The notes under the pieces: model-generated
What the model was told of the DNA's origin: nothing
Seen by the model: only the letters and a program-made list of their open reading frames with translations
The model's database searches: none
Program-made: the position numbers and the translations under genes
Shown: positions 1 to 5,493 of the stretch, piece by piece
How the letters are laid out: every line of letters begins with the position of its first letter
Position numbering within the stretch: position 1 is the first letter of the stretch
DNA from: Bacteroidales bacterium
GTDB lineage: Bacteria > Bacteroidota > Bacteroidia > Bacteroidales > UBA932
Length of the DNA stretch: 6,281 bases
Direction: 5' to 3'
Assembly: GCA_017551215.1 (NCBI GenBank)
Contig: JAFZMA010000029.1
Location: 1 to 6,281 of the forward strand

Positions 1-153
1 AGGATGGAAAAGCTTAGGGATGAATACCAGCTGTGCTTCTCTGTAAAGTTTGCAAAGGACAACCGACTGCAGGCAAACAAGGATGCCCTGAAAAAAGTCA
101 TATCGCTGATGAAACTCCCCGTCCAGGTGATTATAGACGTGGATCCTGTCTAA
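1..153 (+). CDS. priA: C-terminal end of a probable primosomal protein N' (PriA helicase), 5' truncated by window edge
   Basis: An open frame runs from base 1 to a TAA at 151-153 and gives about 50 residues of a protein whose beginning lies outside the window. The piece ends in VQVIIDVDPV. PriA helicases characteristically finish with a short beta-strand followed by a (D/Y)DVDP-type tail, and the preceding stretch (RLQANKDALKKVISLM) fits the helix of the PriA C-terminal domain. PriA is a 3'-5' superfamily 2 helicase that reloads the replisome at stalled forks. None of its helicase or zinc-binding motifs fall inside the window, so the call rests on the tail alone. An internal ATG at 4-6 could open a 49-codon ORF, but a truncated larger gene is more likely. 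The gene converges on the lipid kinase gene with 5 bp between stop codons. Confidence 0.62.
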   Translation, partial: RMEKLRDEYQLCFSVKFAKDNRLQANKDALKKVISLMKLPVQVIIDVDPV

Positions 154-156
154 GCC

Positions 157-173
157 TCCTACATCTTGTAGGA
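157..173. repeat. Small perfect inverted repeat at the convergent gene ends
   Basis: TCCTACA (157-163) and TGTAGGA (167-173) form a perfect 7-bp stem around a 3-nt loop. It begins 3 bp after the priA-like stop codon and overlaps the last codons and stop of the minus-strand lipid kinase. Neither direction has a T-run after the stem, so it does not meet the usual picture of an intrinsic terminator. It may still fold in either transcript's 3' end. Only the symmetry is directly seen. Confidence 0.3.
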
Positions 174-1103
174 AGAACCCACAACAACCTTGATGCTCTT
201 TGGTACAAGTCCGAACTTGAACGGAGATGTTCCCACAGCCTCTCCGTCTATCTCTATTCTTGTTTCCTGCTCTGTGTGAATTTCTATGGTATGGCACTGT
301 TTGAACAGAACCTCCGGCAATGAATAGATCTTGCCCGTGAACAGGAGCTTGAACTTGCGCATTATCTTGTACTTGGACATGTTGGTAATGACGGTAAGAT
401 CCAGCAGTCCATCGTCTATAGAAGCGTTCGGAGTCTGCTGCATGCCGCCCCCGTTGTAACGGCCGATTCCCACAGCCCCACTGAACACGAGCCCCTTGTA
501 GAAAGGCTCGCCGTCCACCTTAATATCGAAATTCTGGTGATGGAACTTTAAAAGGGTGTTGAACGTGCTTCTCAGATACAGGCCCTTGCCGTACTTGCCC
601 TCGTCCTTGAGGTTGTTGTACTTGAGGTTGACCATTGCGTCAAAGCCCACACCGGCCACGTTTGCCATGTATCTGATGTGGGGAACCCTGGTCTCAAAAA
701 ACTCTATCTTGCCCACGTCCTGAAGCACCGTCCTTTTCTGGACAAGAGCCTCGACCGCCTCTGAATAGGTCAATGAGATACCGTACATGCGAATCCAGTC
801 GTTGCCGGTACCGGTAGGGATAACCGCCAGGAAGATATCTGTGGTAGGAACTGTCTTCTGGATGAAAATACCGTTTACCACCTCGTGGATTGTGCCGTCT
901 CCGCCCACCGCCACAATATGCCGGTAGCCGTTGTTTATAGCATTTACGGTAAGCTCAATAGCGTGGAATTTGTGCTCTGTGAACACGCATGTAAACTTCA
1001 ACCCGCTATTGTACATAAGGTTAGAAATCACGGGCCAGTCCTTGAGTCCGCGCCCGCTTCCCGCCTTGGGGTTCACTATCACCATCCAGCTTTCCGTAGT
1101 CAT
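159..1103 (-). CDS. Diacylglycerol kinase-family (YegS/DgkB-like) lipid kinase
   Basis: This is a 314-residue protein, close to the usual length of the family. It phosphorylates a lipid hydroxyl, such as that of diacylglycerol, using ATP; the exact substrate cannot be told from sequence. The nucleotide-binding N-terminal domain shows VNPKAGSGRG (10-19), the family signature GGDGT (67-71) and PTGTGND (96-102). The C-terminal beta-sandwich domain shows GVGFDA (151-156), IGRYNGGGM with the following DDGLLDLTVI (213-239) and EIDGE (284-288). No transmembrane segment or signal peptide is seen, so it is probably a cytoplasmic enzyme acting at the membrane surface. The chosen ATG is at 1101-1103. 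A second in-frame ATG at 1083-1085 would begin directly with MVIVNPKAG and cannot be excluded, because the only good -7 box leaves almost no leader for the first ATG. The gene is divergent from parA and convergent with the priA-like gene. Confidence 0.93.
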   Translation of the reverse strand: MTTESWMVIVNPKAGSGRGLKDWPVISNLMYNSGLKFTCVFTEHKFHAIELTVNAINNGYRHIVAVGGDGTIHEVVNGIFIQKTVPTTDIFLAVIPTGTGNDWIRMYGISLTYSEAVEALVQKRTVLQDVGKIEFFETRVPHIRYMANVAGVGFDAMVNLKYNNLKDEGKYGKGLYLRSTFNTLLKFHHQNFDIKVDGEPFYKGLVFSGAVGIGRYNGGGMQQTPNASIDDGLLDLTVITNMSKYKIMRKFKLLFTGKIYSLPEVLFKQCHTIEIHTEQETRIEIDGEAVGTSPFKFGLVPKSIKVVVGSSYKM

Positions 1104-1111
1104 AACGGATA

Positions 1112-1119
1112 CAAAAATA
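1112..1119 (-). promoter_or_regulatory. Putative Bacteroidota -7 box for the lipid kinase gene
   Basis: Read on the minus strand, 1119 to 1112 is TATTTTTG, an exact match to the TAnnTTTG -7 consensus known from Bacteroides sigma-ABfr promoters. A TTTG lies upstream at 1138-1135 (minus strand), but the spacer is only 15 nt, shorter than the roughly 19-21 nt usually seen. Only 8 nt separate the box from the annotated ATG, so a transcript starting here would be nearly leaderless, or translation would begin at the second ATG (1083-1085). The match is seen; promoter function is inferred. Confidence 0.42.
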
Positions 1120-1158
1120 ATAAAATCGTCAATGCAAAGGAATACCCGATTTTTTTGC

Positions 1159-1166
1159 TATTTTTG
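1159..1166 (+). promoter_or_regulatory. Putative Bacteroidota -7 box for the parA-led operon
   Basis: TATTTTTG matches the TAnnTTTG -7 consensus exactly and ends 20 nt before the parA ATG, which would leave a leader of roughly 10-16 nt. No TTTG is present at the expected -33 distance; the region around 1132-1140 reads GCAAAGG. The flanking DNA is T-rich, with a run of seven T at 1150-1156. No other convincing promoter is seen before the downstream genes, so this box may serve the whole plus-strand cluster. Confidence 0.42.
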
Positions 1167-1186
1167 TTGGGTTATGAGATAATGAT

Positions 1187-1966
1187 ATGGGTAAAGTAAT
1201 TTCAATAGCTAATCAGAAGGGCGGAGTGGGCAAAACCACCACCGCAATCAACCTTGCCGCATCGCTTGCCGTGCTGGAGAAAAAGACGCTGCTGATAGAT
1301 GCAGACCCTCAGGCAAATGCCACCTCAGGACTGAATTTCAACCCGAACTCTACAGACAAGAAGACCATATATGAAGTTCTGATAGGAACACGCCAGATAG
1401 AGGAAATCCTGCTGGAGACTGAAATCAAGAACCTCTACGTGGCCCCGTCTCACATAAACCTGGCGGGAGCCGAAATAGAGTTGGTAGAAGAGATAGATTC
1501 CCAGGAAGACAGAGCCAACGTGCTGAAAAACTCCATAGCCCACATAAGGGACAAATTCGATTTCATAATCATAGACTGCGCCCCTTCCCTGGCTACGGTT
1601 ACAATTAACGCCCTTGTGGCGTCTGACTCCGTAATAATCCCTATCCAGAGCGAATTCTTTGCACTGGAAGGCCTTGGAAAACTCCTCAACACTATAAAGC
1701 TGACTCAGATGGAGTTGAATCCGGATCTTACCATAGAAGGTTTCCTGCTCACGATGTTCGATTCCAGGCTCAGGCTTGCAAACCAGGTTGCAGAAGACGT
1801 GAGGCGCCATTTCGGAGCCATGGTATTCGAGACCATAATCAACCGTAACGTAAGGCTCAGCGAAGCTCCAAGCCACGGAAAGCCTGTGATTCTGTACGAT
1901 GCAATGAGCAACGGCTCCAACAATTACCTGAATCTCGCCAAAGAAGTGATAGCCAAGAACCAGTAG
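1187..1966 (+). CDS. parA: Chromosome-partitioning ATPase ParA (Soj family)
   Basis: This 259-residue protein has the size of a chromosomal ParA/Soj and lacks the N-terminal HTH extension of type Ia plasmid ParAs. The deviant Walker A motif KGGVGKTT lies at 11-18 with the signature lysine K11 and the phosphate-binding K16. The switch motif DADPQAN is at 38-44 and Walker B is FIIIDCAPS at 126-134, with Ala where many relatives have the first Pro of DCPPS. The family motif NRNVRLSEAPS is at 219-229. ATP-bound dimers bind DNA non-specifically and are released when ParB stimulates hydrolysis, which drives segregation of the origin region. The ATG at 1187 is preceded by no obvious Shine-Dalgarno sequence, and it places the canonical GKVISIANQKGG directly at the N-terminus. 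The gene ends with TAG only 2 nt before parB, so the two are probably translationally coupled. Confidence 0.97.
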   Translation: MGKVISIANQKGGVGKTTTAINLAASLAVLEKKTLLIDADPQANATSGLNFNPNSTDKKTIYEVLIGTRQIEEILLETEIKNLYVAPSHINLAGAEIELVEEIDSQEDRANVLKNSIAHIRDKFDFIIIDCAPSLATVTINALVASDSVIIPIQSEFFALEGLGKLLNTIKLTQMELNPDLTIEGFLLTMFDSRLRLANQVAEDVRRHFGAMVFETIINRNVRLSEAPSHGKPVILYDAMSNGSNNYLNLAKEVIAKNQ

Positions 1967-1968
1967 TT

Positions 1969-2877
1969 ATGACAGCAAAGAACAGCAAAGGATTGGGAAG
2001 AGGTCTTGGAAGAGGATTGGATTCGCTGATTCCGGGTGCCGGATCCGAAAACGGACTGCAGCCGGAAAGAACGGCCTCTCCACTCACCTCCATTAGGGAA
2101 CTGGATCTGGAGCAGATAAGCCCCAACCCGTTCCAGCCACGCAGCGAATTCGACAGGGAAAGGCTTCAGGAACTTACGGATTCCATAGCCCGCATGGGAG
2201 TTATCCAGCCTATAACGGTAAAGAAGGTTTCCATAGGCAGATATCAGATAATCAGTGGAGAAAGAAGGTTCAGGGCCAGCAAGGCCGCAGGGCTTAAGAC
2301 CATTCCTGCATACGTAAAGGACGCAGACGAAAACTCCATGCTGGAGATGGCTCTTGTGGAGAACATCCAGAGAGAAGACCTGGATCCTATAGACATAGCC
2401 ATCAGTTTCCAGAGGCTCATAGAAGAGTGCAACCTCACTCAAGAAGCCCTCTCTCCAAGGGTGGGCAAGAACAGGGCCACCATCGCCAACTACCTGAGAC
2501 TGCTTAAACTGCCTCCGGAAATCCAGCTTGCCATCAAGAGCGGTGCCATCTCCATGGGGCATGCCAAGGCCCTTCTGGGAGTGGAAGACCAGAACCTCCA
2601 GAAAAGGATTGTAGACAGAATCATCGCCGATGATTTGTCTGTAAGACAGACAGAGGCAATTGTGCGGAACCTTTCTTCAGCCAAGGCAGAAAAACCTGAA
2701 AAGGCGGTATTAAAGCAGACCCAGACAGGGCTTTCGGCTGAAAAGATTCTGGGCAGGTATTTCGGCAAAGTTACAGTAAAGCCAAAGGAGAAGGGAGGAG
2801 AGGTTATACTTAAGTATCGCGATGAAAATCAGCTCGCTTCTTTCCTGGAAATGTTTAAGGAACATAATTTGAAGTAA
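1969..2877 (+). CDS. parB: Chromosome-partitioning protein ParB (Spo0J/Noc-type CTP-dependent DNA clamp)
   Basis: This 302-residue protein is of normal ParB length. The N-terminal basic segment KGLGRGLGRGLDSL (7-20) is the ParA-stimulating peptide, here with an extra copy of GLGR. The N-terminal CTP-binding domain shows NPFQPR (53-58), GVIQPI (77-82), GERRFRAS (97-104) and ENIQREDLDP (131-140), the ParB boxes that bind CTP and close the clamp. The central HTH spans about 155-182 (LTQEALSPRVGKNRATIANY) and should read parS. The charged stretch at 236-252 is a linker, followed by a C-terminal dimerisation domain (about 254-302). ParB nucleates at parS sites near the origin, slides along DNA and activates ParA. 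The start is fixed by the 2-nt gap after parA and by the conserved N-terminal peptide. The TAA stop lies 9 nt before the next gene's GTG. Confidence 0.97.
   Translation: MTAKNSKGLGRGLGRGLDSLIPGAGSENGLQPERTASPLTSIRELDLEQISPNPFQPRSEFDRERLQELTDSIARMGVIQPITVKKVSIGRYQIISGERRFRASKAAGLKTIPAYVKDADENSMLEMALVENIQREDLDPIDIAISFQRLIEECNLTQEALSPRVGKNRATIANYLRLLKLPPEIQLAIKSGAISMGHAKALLGVEDQNLQKRIVDRIIADDLSVRQTEAIVRNLSSAKAEKPEKAVLKQTQTGLSAEKILGRYFGKVTVKPKEKGGEVILKYRDENQLASFLEMFKEHNLK
1990..2013 (+). repeat. Tandem 12-bp duplication (GLGR-GLGR) in the ParA-interaction peptide of parB
   Basis: GGATTGGGAAGA (1990-2001) is followed immediately by GGTCTTGGAAGA (2002-2013), and a third partial unit, GGATTGGA, starts at 2014. 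Each unit encodes Gly-Leu-Gly-Arg. The units differ by synonymous changes only, so the duplication is either old or preserved by selection. It doubles the conserved GLGRGL core that normally occurs once near the ParB N-terminus. Confidence 0.75.
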
Positions 2878-2886
2878 AACTGAGCC

Positions 2887-3837
2887 GTGAGCATAAAGAG
2901 GAATTACATATTTTCGATTTCTGCGGCTGTTATGGCGATTCTGCTTAACTGCACTGTGGCTTACGCCCAATTCAATCCGAATTCCAATGCCGCCGGAACA
3001 ATGCGCTCCACATTAGACAATATGGTGGATACTACGCAATATGAAGTAGACTCCACCGTTAGGCAGTTCACTATCAAACGGTTCATAAACTCCCTGGCAC
3101 ACAAGGACAGCATGACCCTGTCCAATACATTCTTCGGAGCAATGGTGCTGCCGGGAACCGGCCAGATTTACAACCGAGACTACTGGAAGCTTCCTATTGT
3201 TTACGGAACCATAGGAGGATGCATTGGCGGTGCTGCAATGTTCAACCAGAAATGGAAGAAAAACGGACTCTCCAAAGACAAGGAAAAGCGTAATCTGTTT
3301 ATATGGGGTGCAGTTGCCGGTTATTGGGGTCAGTTGATGGATGTTACCGCAAGCTACAAGTCATACGAAGATCCTCTTCCGGCAAGGGCGTCTTTCTACG
3401 CCTCCCTGCTTCCGGGACTCGGCCAGGCATATAACGGAGACTATTGGCACATCCCTATCTACTATGCCGGTTTTACCATAAGCGGCTATTGCTGGGCCTT
3501 CAACCAGAAACAGTACAAACGCTACCGCAAAATGTACCGCGAATATGGGGAGGGTACCTATACCGGCAACGTTACCCCAGAGAACATGGTATGGTTCAGG
3601 GACTACTACCGCCGCAACAGAGACTATTCCGTGCTTTCCACGGCACTCATTTACATACTCAACGTCATAGATGCCAACGTGTTTGCGCACTTCTCGCATT
3701 TCGACATATCGGATGACATAACATTCAACGTGCATCCGGATGTCATAATGCCGGAGATGCCCACTACCGGATACTATACCTATGACCCTACATTCAACAG
3801 TGCCAAGGTGGGACTCACGCTGGATATTACTTTTTAA
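2887..3837 (+). CDS. Exported DUF5683-like protein with two internal PGxGQ-YN-DYW repeats
   Basis: This 316-residue protein starts at a GTG. An in-frame TGA lies at 2881-2883, so no longer start exists, and the next ATG (2932) would cut into the signal peptide. Residues 1-28 form a signal peptide with basic N-terminus (IKR), hydrophobic core and AYA|Q cleavage site; the Cys at 22 lacks a good lipobox. Two matching segments follow: LPGTGQIYNRDYWKLPIVYG (88-107) and LPGLGQAYNGDYWHIPIYYA (175-194), each trailed about 12-14 residues later by FNQK and basic residues. The C-terminal part carries RRNRDYSVLSTALIYILNVI (242-261), DANVFAHF and FDISDD (272-277), and the chain ends in the aromatic LDITF. 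These features fit the uncharacterised DUF5683 family that I associate with Bacteroidota parAB loci. Function is unknown; an envelope location is inferred. Moderately hydrophobic stretches around 103-118, 137-150 and 190-205 may be membrane-embedded. Confidence 0.85.
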   Translation: MSIKRNYIFSISAAVMAILLNCTVAYAQFNPNSNAAGTMRSTLDNMVDTTQYEVDSTVRQFTIKRFINSLAHKDSMTLSNTFFGAMVLPGTGQIYNRDYWKLPIVYGTIGGCIGGAAMFNQKWKKNGLSKDKEKRNLFIWGAVAGYWGQLMDVTASYKSYEDPLPARASFYASLLPGLGQAYNGDYWHIPIYYAGFTISGYCWAFNQKQYKRYRKMYREYGEGTYTGNVTPENMVWFRDYYRRNRDYSVLSTALIYILNVIDANVFAHFSHFDISDDITFNVHPDVIMPEMPTTGYYTYDPTFNSAKVGLTLDITF

Positions 3838-3857
3838 AATTTGAAAAACAGAAATAT

Positions 3858-5480
3858 ATGAGAACAAGAAGACTTGCCATTCTGATGCTGGCTTCCGCTT
3901 TTCTGATGACCGGGTTCTTCTCCCAGGCTTACGCCCAGTCCAAAAAAGAGCTTCTGAAAGAGAACGAAAAGCTGAGACGCACAATAGACTCTCTTCAGAA
4001 AATGCTGGACGAGACCGTGATAGAGATTTCAGACACCACCACGAATGCAGACACCATTAACCCGGGAAACCTCAGTTTCCTGGATTCTGACGTGTACGAG
4101 AATCTTTCTCCGGAGGCAAATCAGGACAGTCTTCTGAGCATCTGGTATCTGCAAAGGCAACTGGCAACAGCAAACCTGCCGGGAGAAACGGATGTGGACA
4201 ACGCAAATTACAAGTCTGACATTCCGGATGAGGTGTATATAGAGAACATCAAGAAGATGAACTCCTACATCACCCTGCCGTACAACAGCATTGTAAAGAA
4301 CTACATTATCCTCTACACGGAGAAAATGCCAAAAAGGGCTGCCATGATGCTTGGACTAAGTTCATATTACTTCCCTATCTTCGAGAATATCTTCGACAAA
4401 TACGGCCTTCCAAAGGAACTTGCCGCAATGGCCATCATAGAATCCGCGCTGAACCCGTTCGCCGTTTCCAGCGCCAATGCAAAGGGTATGTGGCAGTTCA
4501 TTTACTCGGCGGCCAGGCAGTACAATCTGGAAATAGATTCCTACATAGACGAAAGGTTTGACCCCGAGAAGAGTTGCGACGCCGCAGCCCGCTATCTGAA
4601 AGATGCCTACACCATATATGGAGACTGGGCTCTTGCAATATCTTCATACAACTGCGGCAGCGGTAACGTGAACAAGGCCATCAGAAGGGCCGGCAGCAAG
4701 GATTTCTGGGCTATCTATCCATACCTTCCAAGAGAAACCAGAGGATATATGCCATCTTTCGTTGGCGCCCTCTACATGACCAAGTACTACAAGAACTACA
4801 ACATAATTCCGGACAAGGTTTCCATGCCGGCGCATGTAGATACATTCATGGTTCATAAAAACCTGCATTTTGAGCAGCTCCAGGAAGTAATCGGCATACC
4901 GGTAGAAGAGACCCGCAAGCTTAATCCGCAGTACCTCAAAGACATAATACCAGGCACCGAGAAAGGCCTCATTCTCCGTCTTCCATACAACTACACCGCT
5001 GCTTTTGTAGACAACGAGAAGACTATCTACAACTACAAAGACAGCATATTCTTCAATCCGATTCTCTACAGCGGATACAAGTCCAGCCAGGAAGGAGGTT
5101 CAAGGATTTATCACAAAGTCAGAAAAGGCCAGACACTTGCATCCATAGCAAAGAAATACGGAGTAACCGTTGCCCAGATAAAAGACTGGAACAACATTTC
5201 CGCAAGGACCAAGACCGTAAAGACAGGACGCACGCTTGTGATATTCAAGAATGCCGTCACTACTTCTCAACCGTCTTCTTCCAAGAATTCTTCATCCAAG
5301 ACTGCTTCATCAAATACTGCCAAGAATTCCGGAGGAGCCAAATACTATACGGTCAGGAAGGGAGACACTCTCTACGGAGTTGCCAGGAAAAACAACATAA
5401 GCCTGAACGAACTTCTGAGACTTAACGGCCTTACCGCCAAATCTACAATTCACGCCGGAAAGAAACTCCGCGTCAAGTAA
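3858..5480 (+). CDS. mltD: MltD-like membrane-bound lytic murein transglycosylase with LysM domains
   Basis: This 540-residue exported protein cleaves the MurNAc-GlcNAc bond of peptidoglycan with 1,6-anhydro product formation, as known for GH23 SLT enzymes. Residues 1-27 are a signal peptide (RTRR, hydrophobic core, AYA|Q). A short coiled coil (about 28-52, KELLKENEKLRRTI) follows. The SLT domain spans about 170-315, with the catalytic Glu at 195 in AIIESALNP, then AKGMWQF (208-214) and SSYNCGSGNVNKAI (262-275), typical of MltD. Residues 335-377 (HFEQLQEVIGIPVEETRKLN, DIIPG, LRLP) form a degenerate LysM-like module as in other MltDs. Two clear LysM domains lie at about 417-464 and 496-540, each opening with a VRKGQTL or VRKGDTL motif, and a Ser/Lys-rich linker (468-490) separates them. 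LysMs bind glycan chains. No lipobox is seen. The ATG at 3858 lies 20 nt after the DUF5683-like gene. Confidence 0.95.
   Translation: MRTRRLAILMLASAFLMTGFFSQAYAQSKKELLKENEKLRRTIDSLQKMLDETVIEISDTTTNADTINPGNLSFLDSDVYENLSPEANQDSLLSIWYLQRQLATANLPGETDVDNANYKSDIPDEVYIENIKKMNSYITLPYNSIVKNYIILYTEKMPKRAAMMLGLSSYYFPIFENIFDKYGLPKELAAMAIIESALNPFAVSSANAKGMWQFIYSAARQYNLEIDSYIDERFDPEKSCDAAARYLKDAYTIYGDWALAISSYNCGSGNVNKAIRRAGSKDFWAIYPYLPRETRGYMPSFVGALYMTKYYKNYNIIPDKVSMPAHVDTFMVHKNLHFEQLQEVIGIPVEETRKLNPQYLKDIIPGTEKGLILRLPYNYTAAFVDNEKTIYNYKDSIFFNPILYSGYKSSQEGGSRIYHKVRKGQTLASIAKKYGVTVAQIKDWNNISARTKTVKTGRTLVIFKNAVTTSQPSSSKNSSSKTASSNTAKNSGGAKYYTVRKGDTLYGVARKNNISLNELLRLNGLTAKSTIHAGKKLRVK
5266..5330 (+). repeat. 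Low-complexity Ser-rich linker coding stretch with a 10-bp direct repeat
   Basis: This stretch encodes the Ser/Thr/Lys/Asn-rich linker between the last two LysM domains of the MltD-like protein. It is rich in TCx/AAG triplets and carries CCAAGAATTC twice, at 5281-5290 and 5320-5329. The repeat is in different codon surroundings but the same reading frame (CC AAG AAT TC). Such linkers vary in length between relatives, and this repeat is a plausible source of such variation. That last point is inference. Confidence 0.5.
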
Positions 5481-5493
5481 GATCTGAACCATT

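Noticed and set aside
33..323. Plus-strand 96-codon ORF across the convergent junction
   Set aside because: It overlaps the priA-like tail in another frame and runs antisense to the lipid kinase C-terminus. Its sequence is Cys/Leu-rich with no family resemblance.
1325..1876. Long minus-strand ORF (183 codons) inside parA
   Set aside because: It is fully antisense to a strongly conserved gene. The protein has no recognisable motif, and long antisense frames arise easily with this codon usage.
1924..2562. Minus-strand ORF (212 codons) opposite parB
   Set aside because: It mirrors the coding pattern of parB, has no domain features and no plausible promoter, so it is treated as a shadow.
2887..2973. 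Lipoprotein signal for the DUF5683-like protein at Cys22 (LLNC)
   Set aside because: Asn just before the Cys is atypical for a lipobox, and the downstream AYA|Q site gives a better signal peptidase I cleavage, as in the next gene.
3833..3857. Possible internal promoter before mltD (TAAAATTTG)
   Set aside because: The box has three bases instead of two between TA and TTTG, and no well-spaced -33 TTTG was identified.
3361..3984. Minus-strand ORF (207 codons) across the DUF5683-like/mltD junction
   Set aside because: It is antisense to two well-supported genes and rich in Val/Tyr/Arg stretches that mirror the sense strand. It looks like a chance frame.
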